Shown here: positions 30,858-40,347 of the stretch, piece after piece
Numbering within the stretch: position 1 is the first letter of the stretch
Layout: the number at the start of each line of letters is the position of its first letter
Assembly (NCBI GenBank): GCA_020466095.1
Contig: CM035806.1
Coordinates: forward strand, 118,384,421 to 118,448,420
Reading direction: 5' to 3'
DNA length: 64,000 nucleotides
DNA from: Chlorops oryzae
Lineage: Eukaryota > Arthropoda > Insecta > Diptera > Chloropidae
Translations under genes and position numbers: made by a program
Notes under the pieces: model-generated
The model's database searches: none
What the model was told of the DNA's origin: nothing
The model's input: only the letters and a program-made list of their open reading frames with translations

Positions 30858-33800
30858 CACAGTGCGATATTTTCACAATCTAGGAAGACAAAACCCTGTT
30901 TTGTTCGTTTCAAAAGTCAAATGTAATATTTTAAATAAAACCAAATCAAAAGCATTTTTCTTAAGACATTTATTTCCAAAAAAGATAGTACTTATTTAAC
31001 TATACTTTAGTGATGCATTTGTCGTTTACTTCTGAGGAGATTCCATCTTATGTTGAAAAGGTGGTGCTTTTAATAAATTTCGAATGTCTGCAGTCATTTT
31101 GGCACGTTTTGTTTTTGATATTTTTCTTAAGCCCGCAATAAATGGGTCAGACGAAATCAGAAGCCTGTTTAACCCTCTATAACTCAACATCATCAAGCAA
31201 AAAAAATTTTGTGGGTTCGGATAGGTATATGAGTTTAAAAAAATACGTTTTTATTTAAACTTCGTAACTTCCCATTTATTACTAGGAGTGTCACAAAACA
31301 GGAGTGTCACAAAACAAGATACAAACTTAAAAAAGCAGCTTATACACATAAAATGCACAATAAACAATAAGACTACAGTAGTAAATAATTTTTGAACACT
31401 TACCTTATAGATTCTCACAAATTAACGAAGCAACAAACGTAAAAACTATTTTTTACTTATTTTTTATTTTCGAAACGTCTCAAGTTTCTGGAATTCGCAA
31501 GCTTACTGATAACGTCGCGCAATTGTAAACAAAAAGTGACATCTAGCGTATATTTTTTGCACTTTTTTGAAAGAACGGAATGTAACCGACATTCTAAAAT
31601 GCTTGAAAAGTAAAAATAACCGCTACTTTGAAAATTAAAGAGGGTTAAGCAGTTTGTTGCCTGTAGTATAGTATATGTTATAGAGGGTTAAAAGATCTCT
31701 ATTTGTATCTATTCTAGATGTTTTTCTTGTAAACATCTCTCTGTATTTTCGATTCTGTTTGTTTCCTGCCTCTTGGGCTTCTTCCGAAAATTGGCCAATT
31801 GGAAGAATGCAAGAACTAACAACTTCTTTTCCATGGCATAAAATCTTATGTAGAGTAACTGGCATAGGGTACCAAGGATATTCTTTAACATATAACTCTC
31901 TGGTTTCTCTTGTATAGCTTTCAAATTTTTCAATGTCAATTTCGTAGCCTGAGTTAATTACCTCCAAAATAACATGTAACTGTTTAATCAAGATAACATT
32001 GACTCCAGTTATTTGAGCGGATTTTTCAAAATTTGCAAAAAATTTACGAGACGTATTTCCGTTATTTGTGTTCCCAACTGCTTTGTTAGGCATATCTACC
32101 AATAATCCAAGCTCATTCCGTAAGCCATCTTGCACCTGTTTCTTTTTTTCGGCAACAATTCGTTTTTTCTCTTGTCCTCGAGCTTGCCACGATTTAATAG
32201 AAAGTTTATAGGATATGTGCAGAATGCATTCTAAGAATCGTATTCTCACATGAAGTGGCGACAATCCAAACGAAAAGAAGTCTGCATTAACATCTTTTTC
32301 GCGTATCAGGCTTAAGTTGTTCATTTCCGATGGTTTGCTTCCACACAAAAAGCAAGTTTGAGACGAAGTACATGATAATTACTTTGACTGGAATGAGATT
32401 TATAATTAGTTGCTCAATTTTTTGTACTTCTGCAGCTACCAGTTCCTTTGTTTTTTTTGCGAAAATAAACTTTATCGGTCTGCAATATTTCGGAGACGAT
32501 GGTGTGGAGTTTTGCCACAATACCTGCTTGATATTTTCAAAGTATCCTGTTATTTGGAGAGAAACCATAGAAATAGAAAAAAAGATTTGCATCTATTAGA
32601 CTTTCGTCAGAAAATGATTGCCTGTATTGTGGTTGCTCAGCACCGTCACATCCCCATTTAAAAACTATTTCAAGAGTTTTCAATTTTTTTAAGTCCATAC
32701 TTATGAAAACAGACTCTTGAGCTTTCACTAATCTTGTTACTGTGTGGTCGATTAAAGATTGAAGTGGAATTTCTCCATGTGCTTCCGAAATTCCTATCCC
32801 TAATGGGTAACAATTTTCCTTTGCCTTTTTTTACTCTCCAATACGCTGGATACAAATGGCTTCCAACCTCTTTAGCCTCATTTCTAATGTTAATGTATTG
32901 ATGAGTCGTGAGATTTGAATCTATCATAATGGCAAGAGCCTTATCTGCCGAATAAGTTGCATTTTTTGACCGTGACAATTCACGTGATCTTTTTAAATTT
33001 GTTCCTCTTTGCGGCGATGCATTGTATAGCTCTTTCATAATCCTTCTTGTCTGTCTTATAGCTACTTCAGCAGCAAATTTAATTTCTTCGCGATCGTGTT
33101 TTTGAAGAAGACGTTTCGTCCTCCTATTTTTGGATCTTAAGCTGCACTCCGCAAACACCTTTCGAGGTATATCTCCTTTGTTATTCAGCGGTGTTTTTTG
33201 AGGTAAACCCAGCTTGCAAAACTGAAGGCTTCCCTTAACCCACGCTGAGTTTGCGGACATAAATCGCTCATAATTTCTAGCAGATTTTGCCCATTTACCA
33301 TTCATTTTAAAGCAAAAATTCCGAACTTTTGCTTTGATTGATGCCAAGTCTTTCTCATTAAAACTTGAACCATCCGCCAACTGAAAAATATGCTCCATAA
33401 TAGCATCAAATCTTTTTAACCTAGTCGTTTTGAGATATATAATATATCAACCAACACCTGGTATGGAATTTCAACCGCCATCTGCAAACAATTATGAAAA
33501 AGTCAAGGTTGTGCAAATGATTGCAAAATTTTTTTACATAGATGTTAAAGGTTTTTTTAAATTCATTTATTAAGTAAATGAGTAGTTGAAATCGAAATAA
33601 TGCGAAATAATAGGTTTTTTTTACCTTTCTTTAGAAGCAAAACATAAAATAAACTAATGAAAAAGTACTCACATTCAAATGTTCCAAACGATAGAAATAA
33701 AAATGTTTTCAGGGAAAATTTTGATGTAATTTTATTTGAAAAGAGTTCCTTAATCGTTTTCAGTCAATTCGAGATTTTCCAATTTACTCTAACAATTTAA

Positions 33801-34033
33801 TTTTAATAATTCAAATTTGCTCTTGACACCACGTGCTAATCAGAAAATTATTGACAGAAGACATATGGTTTTTCAAACTGCCGTTACGAAGACGTCAGCT
33901 TTGTTTGCTTTCTTCTTTGACCATTTTCGTAACAGTGGGATATATTTCTGTCATATGTATGAAAATAAACTTTTTTGGCAATAATTTTTTGTAATAGTTT
34001 TGTCCTCCTAGATTGTGAAAATATCGCACTGTG
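30858..34033 (-). mobile_element. Transib transposon with RSS-like termini
   Basis: Both ends read CACAGTG, then 23 bp (CGATATTTTCACAATCTAGG plus three bases), then ACAAAAC. This is the heptamer-23-nonamer layout of a recombination signal sequence. The left end begins at 30858 and the right end (minus strand) at 34033. A 5-bp duplication, CAACG, flanks them (30853-30857, 34034-34038), as is typical of Transib. The length of 3.2 kb is normal for the superfamily. The transposase it carries is broken. Confidence 0.85.
31635..33398 (-). pseudogene. Transib (RAG1-core-like) transposase, broken
   Basis: Four frame pieces on the minus strand (33398-32670, 32728-32537, 32592-32287, 32348-31635) together read like a Transib transposase, the relative of the RAG1 core. 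Visible parts are KWGCDG with the first catalytic Asp, SSPKYCRPIKFIF, a zinc-binding CFLCGSKPSEMN, the Gly/Asn-rich GNTNNGNTSRKFF, and the C-terminal SEEAQEAGNK..R..R, which parallels the RAG1 segment holding the third catalytic residue. The segment expected to carry the second Asp, just before CFLCG, is missing, probably through a deletion near 32375. At least three frameshifts make it inactive. Confidence 0.75.
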
Positions 34034-34182
34034 CAACGACCTGATAAGAATTTACACGCAGAGAAAAAATGTCACATACCCAATTATATTTTGCAGGCAT
34101 TTTTACGTCCAATTATACTTTCCATTACCTCCAATTATATATGTAATTGTATCAAATGTTAAAAAATTAATTTCAATTAAAT

Positions 34183-35166
34183 CCCAACGGGAAAATACGT
34201 AATACATGAACTTTGTAATTTAATGATTCATTTATAAGTTCAAAGAAGTGGAACTATGCATTACCAGGTTATCGGAATTGTAAGGAGTAGAAAATTTTTG
34301 TTATATTTTCTACCAACAACAACCAAATTAACATGTGCTTACAGTTGCAATCATATAGGACTATAGGTCTAACTCTTCTTCTTCCTAATCCCTGCAATGT
34401 GTTAGAGCTACGCTGCTTCAACATAGGCATATAGCATGAGGAAAAGAGAAGCATGCTATGGCAGCGAAATCTTTAGCTCTGCTCTGGTGAAATGCATTGC
34501 CACTTTTATTTTTAATTTTGGGAGATTTTCGAGTTCATTTCATATAAAATATCTACCAAACTCATAAAATGATATGAAAAGCTTGAAAAACATAAAAATA
34601 ATCAAGGAATCTCAATATCAAGGAGAAATATATATTGTTTTTTGTGTCCTTCCCTGGCCACATAACTTTTTGATCACACTATTTCAGCAAAAATGCTAAA
34701 TTCTATGTACAATCAAATTCGTAGCCGTAGTCAAAAATGTACGTCAATTTATTACAAAATGAAAACATTCGTGCACATTAAGCAAAAACAAATCGTAATA
34801 CATTTATTAAAGTTTCAATTATGAACTTTTCAAGCAATATAAAAAACCGAGCTGACGCCGTGTTTCTTTGATAATTTTCTTGCAAGTGGCATCATAGTGC
34901 CACTTTGTGTCTACCCGTATTGTTGTTGGTAGCTTTCTGGTGAATTTCTCGAAAGAGTTGAATTTCCTATACCTGCCTAATGGTGAATTTCTTATTAGCG
35001 GCAAAGGCTTTTCGACGTCGACAGTTAGACCTACAGTGCTACATGGTTGCAATTACAATGGTAATGCACGATTTTCCTAGGACATCGCTGTACAAAAATT
35101 CATTGCTAACGTGATGGGTAGTTATGTTGCATGTTTAACTTACATTGCTTACCTTTTCCCGTTGGG
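34183..35166. mobile_element. CCCAACGGGAA-ended MITE, long copy with insertion
   Basis: CCCAACGGGAAAA at the left and TTTTCCCGTTGGG at the right bound this unit. Its outer parts match the 265-bp copy at 37872-38136 almost base for base (for example GGTTATCGGAATT, TTTCCTAGGACATCGCTGTA). The extra middle portion is the insertion at 34352-35045. Confidence 0.75.
34352..35045. mobile_element. Element with CATxTAGxACTxTAGGTCTAAC ends and 8-bp TSD
   Basis: CATATAGGACTATAGGTCTA at the left is answered by TAGACCTACAGTGCTACATG at the right, with three differences. GTTGCAAT is duplicated at both sides (34344-34351, 35046-35053). The uninterrupted site is present in the copy at 37872-38136. The 8-bp duplication and CA-T start would fit hAT or P-type elements. 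The only frame of note is 34819-35052 (minus), which is not recognised. Confidence 0.65.
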
Positions 35167-35911
35167 ATGCTTCGTCGCAAAATGAAATAATAAAGTAAGA
35201 AGGAATATAAAATTAATTTTTTTGCTTTTTTCTGGATGCAAAAGTTATGGAACTGACTTTTCTTCATAATTTTTAAGCCGTTGCGCAATTCGATGTATGG
35301 ATCGGGATAAATAATGCGGAGTGCGTCGATTAACGTTCCAAAAAAGTTGGCAAAGTCCTTTAGGCGCTTCTTTCCATGAATGCCATCAATATTAAAATCA
35401 ATGATTAAGTCTAATGACAAAACTGAAGTCAATGTTTTTGACAATTTCCCTTGGAGGAGCGCCTTAATGGTTTTGACCTGTGGAAAATATAAAATTATTG
35501 AAATTGTAAAGTGTTATGTTTTGAGTAAAGAAAAATATTACATATTGTTCTCAGTTTTCTTGGCCAATTTCGTTATTGAGAGCATTCAAGTCTTCATTAT
35601 TTTTAATTGGAAAAACGTTCATAACTTTATATCTGATTTGCTCCTGACGTATTAAACTCTGTGTTAGCACTTTCTGGGTTCCCAATGCAGCCATAATTAC
35701 TTCATTTTGCGAATTCACAGTTTCCCGTAATTCCTTTATTATATCTTGAAAGCAAAAAAATATATTTAAAAAAATAATAAATATTTCCATTTCTTAATTT
35801 GCTTCTTACCTTACATATCTGCGAATTTCGCTTCAAAAAGATGCAAGATGTTTGTGCAGCATTTGCAAGTTGCAATATCGGTATTTCCTTTTGAGTTTTC
35901 TTCGTTGGCAT
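35106..35911 (-). CDS. DUF4806-like protein, predicted three exons
   Basis: Minus-strand exons 35911-35815, 35744-35542 and 35477-35106 join with GT/AG borders and matching phases into one open frame of 224 codons including stop. The last part resembles the DUF4806 domain of many insect proteins of unknown function: FPIKNNEDLNALNNEI before the second junction, then VKTIKALLQGKLS, LIIDFNIDGIHGKKRL and LIDALRIIYP. The final 20 or so residues are read from the end of the neighbouring MITE (up to 35166), so the natural stop may have been replaced. The start at 35911 follows an AG and could instead be an internal exon. Such genes are often multicopy and sit beside transposons, so this may be a transposon passenger and not a host gene. 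Confidence 0.45.
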
Positions 35912-36122
35912 CTGTTCAACTGCTCAGGCGAATGAGCTTTATTGTGGATTTATTTTCGGAGTTCATGTCGAATTACGCCCTTAAGGCTCTTTAAGGAACT
36001 AAATATCTTCCTAAAATTAAATATTTTTAAAGGCTTAATTTTAATGGCAACCATGTAATAATGGCATAAAACATTTTCTCTCCTTTCGGTAAACCAACAA
36101 GCTTGCATTCCATATCAGTGAT

Positions 36123-36561
36123 TTAAAATTGCTCTTTTTCACCTACACAATTTATATCGGCCAGACAAGTCCCTAATACGGAAAGGGAATCAAATGGGTC
36201 TATCCAATAACTTCCGATACCCTTGAGCCTTTTCCCAACAATAAAACCTTCTCCAATTTCAATGAAATCAGTTAGTACTTTAGGAATGAAGGGACGAATA
36301 GCAACGAAATTATTAGGAGATTTTTTTGGAAAAATAGTAATTTTCGGTTGTGATACTAAATATATCATTTCTTTTTTTTTAATGAAATTTCAGTTTTTTT
36401 TCGCTTTTTAACATATTTTCATTTTGTATATGATTAAATAGTTGTTGCAAATTTTTCGACGGCTTTTTGACGTACTGCTTCAAAGATTGAAGGCAGTTTT
36501 CAAACGGATATGCTGGAAAATTCGTCAGTGGTCCGAATTGTTCTACACACTGGCTACCCAA
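36123..36561 (-). pseudogene. Transposase-like C-terminal fragment (DUF4218-like motif)
   Basis: Two frames (36561-36379 and 36368-36123) together hold CVEQFGPLTNFPAYPFENCL followed by a basic KPSKNLQQL. This resembles the FENYL motif near the end of CACTA/EnSpm-type transposases and related insect proteins. The continuation, with GEGFIVGKRL and DPFDSLSVLG, also fits those proteins. It is broken by a frameshift and cut off at 36561, where the repeat-rich block begins. Family assignment is tentative. Confidence 0.4.
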
Positions 36562-37040
36562 GTAGCAAAATAGGACGCAGTAAGTCGCATCGACCTATTT
36601 TGGTTGAAATTACCCTATTTCTGACTTTTTTTCCGGCCTTAAATAAGACCTAACTTTAAAGTCCGTTTAGAAGGTCCAAATTACCTTTATTTGACCAATT
36701 TTATGACTTCAAAGTCGTTTCGACTTACAAGTAGATTTTATGTCGCAAACAGGCAAAAATGACCTATTTTGCGACTTAATATTGACTTGACTTTGACTTC
36801 TAAATTAGGTAATTTTCTTAGGACAAACCGACCAATTTTTCGACTTAATTGCGACTTTAAAGTCCCTGTGACTTAAAGGGCGAAATAGGGACAAAATTTG
36901 ACTAATTGTATTGCATGCTGCGACTTCAAAGACGCGCGGACTTGATTTTGGGACTTCATAGTCGATTTAACTTTGAAGTCGAAATAGGTCACATAACAAA
37001 AAATTTTATGACCTATTTCGACCTAATGTGACTAATCTAT
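36562..37040. repeat. Array of GACCTATTT/GACTTNAA words, block 1
   Basis: Over about 480 bp the words GACCTATTT, CGACTTAA, GACTTCAAAGTCG and their complements recur every 15-30 bp in both orientations. Dense degenerate words of this kind are typical subterminal binding sites of CACTA-like transposons. A second block is at 39390-39640. Confidence 0.55.
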
Positions 37041-37870
37041 GATTATTACTAGCACGCTCTCCATATTGTCAGCATTGTTGCCAGAAGTGAAGAATTTTTT
37101 TGAAAACAAATACACAAAACAAATAGAAACTCCATACAAAAAATCTTCACTTTGAAGATTTTTGGCATCACTTGAAAATATTGATAATTGTAATAACTAT
37201 TTTAATTCATTGTTGCCAGTATTCAAGCGCAGCTTTTCCCTCGAAGACTTTCCAAAAATCTCTTTAGAAATCCATTTCAGAAAAAAGTCCTTTCGAGATG
37301 GAAAAATCCGAATTGAAAAAAATCTTAAGTCTTCCAGCAATATCCTTTGACATTAATGCTTTTACTTTCTTTCGATGCAAAAGCAATTAAGATATAGACA
37401 TATTGGGAAATAACGAAATCGAACTTTTTTCGCCGATTCGAAATGGCGAGTGATAAAAAGTTATCATAAAAGAAAAAATTTGTTTCCAGCAAGTATTTAA
37501 TTTATTTGCCGGAAAAACTATAATTCAATTCACAAAGCAGTATAAAATTACTTCTAATTGTATACCCCGCTAAAATGAGTATTTTTATCTTCAAAAAGGA
37601 TTTTTGTTTTGAAAAATATTATATTATAATTGAATAAAAAAATAAATTATCTTCAGTGAAGATATTTTTTTTAGCTTGTCAGATTTTTCGAAAAATAAAC
37701 CTGGCAATACTGAATGTCAGAAATCCGCACAATGACAAGCATATCGAGGAACATCTAAGCTTGCGCAAACACGTGTGTATTATCATTTTTCATTGAGGGA
37801 TGACGTCACTCTCGCGATTTCTTATATGAATTTGTAGCTTACAAATAATTGTTTTCAGTTGCGTCAGAAT
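37041..37870. other. Intergenic, no gene seen
   Basis: AT-rich sequence. A hairpin-like pair (CCATACAAAAAATCTTCACTTTGAAG, in part self-complementary, near 37132-37165) is the only structure noted. Confidence 0.4.
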
Positions 37871-37871
37871 A

Positions 37872-38136
37872 CCCAACGGGAACTTTGTAATTTAATGATT
37901 CATTTATAAATTCAAAGAAGCGGAACTATGCATTACCAGGTTATCGGAATTTTAAGGAGTAGAAGGTTTTTGTTATATTTTCTACCAACAACAACCAAAT
38001 TGACATGTGCTTACAGTTTCAATTACAGTCGTAATTTACGATTTTCCTAGGACATCGCTGTACAAAAATTCATTGCTAACGTAAAAGGTAGTTATGTTGC
38101 ATGTTTAACTTACTTTGCTTACCTTTTCCCGTTGGG
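37872..38136. mobile_element. CCCAACGGGAA-ended MITE, short intact copy
   Basis: A 265-bp non-coding unit with CCCAACGGGAA and TTCCCGTTGGG ends, flanked by TA on both sides (37870-37871, 38137-38138). It provides the uninterrupted version of the element at 34183-35166. Confidence 0.75.
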
Positions 38137-38182
38137 TAATTATATTAATGGGTGGGCTCACTAAAAAATTTTTGGCATTTTT

Positions 38183-39067
38183 ATACCCGACACACTCTGT
38201 GTCGAGGGTATATTGCGTTTGTTGGGTTGTGTGTAACACCCAGAACCAGTCGAGATAGACCATACAAAATGTATATAGAAATGATCAGCGTCACCAGGAG
38301 ATTCGATTTAGCCATGTCCGTCTGTCTGTCTGTCCGTCTGTCTGTCTGTCTGTCTGTCCGTCTGTCTGTACACAGTTATCTTATCGAAGGAGTTGAGCTA
38401 TCTTGACAAAATTTGGTATGCGTGCTCACGGGGACATGAGTAAGAACAAGTTCGAGAATGGACCCGATCGGACCTTTTTTAGGGGTACCTCCAGTACTAG
38501 GGTCTGTTATGAAAATCACAAAAACTGCTCTTAAACCTGAGTTTTTCAAGATATTTTGATGAAACTTGGTATTTGAACATGTTTAAAGGTAAGTAATATG
38601 ATTTCAAAAAATTTGAAAAGTGGGCGTGGCATAAGGGCGTTTTTCGAAAATTGTCTCCTACACCCGAAATACAAATGGGACTTGAACGAAAGCTGGCACG
38701 TATGCTTCCTTGATAGCCAGTAACGTCCTCCCCAAAAATTTTTTTGATAGAACCATTATTAAGGGTACCTCTATTACTAGGGTCTGTCACAAAAATCCCA
38801 AAAATGCCTCAAAAGCGGACTTTATTGAAATATTTCAATGAAACTTAGAATTTAAGCGTATATATAGGGGTCCGATTAGAATCCCAAAAAAATTTAAAAA
38901 TTGGGCGTGGCAAGTGGGCGGTTTTTATAAAGAAATTAAACAAAAGTCGGTATATGGGGCCCCTATGGCCTTAAACAACTCCTGATATTAAAAATTATTC
39001 GAACATAAGTGTCTGTGTCGGGTATTCTATTGTCAGGCTCGCCTGACTATAACACCCTTACTTGTTT
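38183..39067 (+). mobile_element. DINE-1/mini-me-like element, copy 4 (complete)
   Basis: Head ATACCCGACACACTCTG, a (GTCY)n array (38317-38368), body blocks with GTGGGCGTGGCA, and an end formed by the hairpin GTCAGGCTCGCCTGAC and the tail ACACCCTTACTTGTTT. The 3' hairpin plus short tail is the design of Helitron/Helentron-derived elements. It is non-coding. Confidence 0.7.
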
Positions 39068-39389
39068 GCCTTGTGTTGTTAGCTGGCGCCAGGAATTGGT
39101 GCTATAGTCCAAACTACGTATGGATATTTTACTTTGTGTGCTCAAGAAACATACATGGATTGGATAGACCTTTAATTGAAATGAATTTTGTTTCTAGAAA
39201 AATGCAACAAATTAAACGACATAGAAACAATAGATCGCAGAAAATAATTCCATTTTAGCCCTTCATGAAATAAATCATTTGCGACGTCACCATCTAGCAA
39301 AACAAAGGTTTCACATTGCGCTATCACAGCATGGCGTGAAATGCCCCATGTAAGTGTGTGTGTGAAGTATCAAGTCGAAATATTTACTT

Positions 39390-39640
39390 TCAGGTCGGTT
39401 TTACGTCAAAATGCCCTAATAGGTCGAAATTACCTATTAGTTCTTAAATAGGTAATAAATGCCATAATAGGGCTATTTCAAGTCTAAAAGCGCTAATAGG
39501 GCACTTTAGGTCAAAAATTTTTGTGACTTTAAAGTCGCAAATACCTAATTTGGGATTTTCGACTTATAGGTTGCAATATCAAAGTCGATGTTACCTATTT
39601 GGTCAGAAAAATAAGTAATTTGGACTTTGTGGTCGCATTT
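39390..39640. repeat. Array of AAATAGGT/GACTT words, block 2
   Basis: AATAGGTCGAAATTACCTATT and related words recur through 250 bp in both orientations, as in the block at 36562-37040. The two blocks lie 2.4 kb apart and could be the two ends of one decayed element. Confidence 0.45.
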
Positions 39641-40210
39641 TACGCTTCTCCATCTTTGTTCGTATAACAGCAGCTTTAGACCTAGCTTTTTGTATGGAAA
39701 AATATTTTTATTTATTAAAATTTTATTTTATCTTTCATAATTGGAAAGGCCCATGAAAAATAAGAGGTAGAAGGAACGATTTTACCATAAATTTTGCTGC
39801 CACATGTGTTTAGCTCTTTGCAATCAAGAAATGTGTTTGCATAAAGTCTTTTATTTATTTGCATTTCATTTAATAGAAGACATTTCATTAAAAATGCTTT
39901 ATTCATTTCAAGACAGGTTCATGGGAATGAGAATGAAATACAGTGTACCACTAATGTCTTCGTACTTTGAGTAATTTAAACTTTAACAAATAAAAACAAC
40001 GCTATGTAGTTAGTTATAAATAAAATTGTAATACAGTTTTATTTCTCGTCCATTTCTCTTAGCTGTAACAAATAAAAAAATTTAATACATTTTTCCATTT
40101 CAAAGTTTTTGCAAAAAAACAAACAAAAGTCTCTTTTTAGTCTCCAATAAAGTCTTCATACACCTCAGGTAATTCATGAAAGATATATGATTAAAGCTGA
40201 ATTTTTTTTT

Positions 40211-40347
40211 TTCTTAATACTTTGTAGGGTACCCAAAATTTGTTATGACAGCTTCAAGGCGGTTTGGCATTGAATCGACAAGTTTTTTAGTGTCAATTGG
40301 GTTTATTTTCTCCCATTCTTCCAAAAGTACATTTTTTAGCTGAAATT
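40211..40347 (-). pseudogene. Tc1-like transposase, C-terminal piece
   Basis: The minus strand encodes the last 45 or so residues, ending LEAVITNFGYPTKY before the stop at 40211-40213. EEWEKINPIDTKKLVDSMP is the usual C-terminal helix of Tc1 transposases. It is separated from the catalytic part by 22.6 kb of inserted DNA. Confidence 0.85.
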
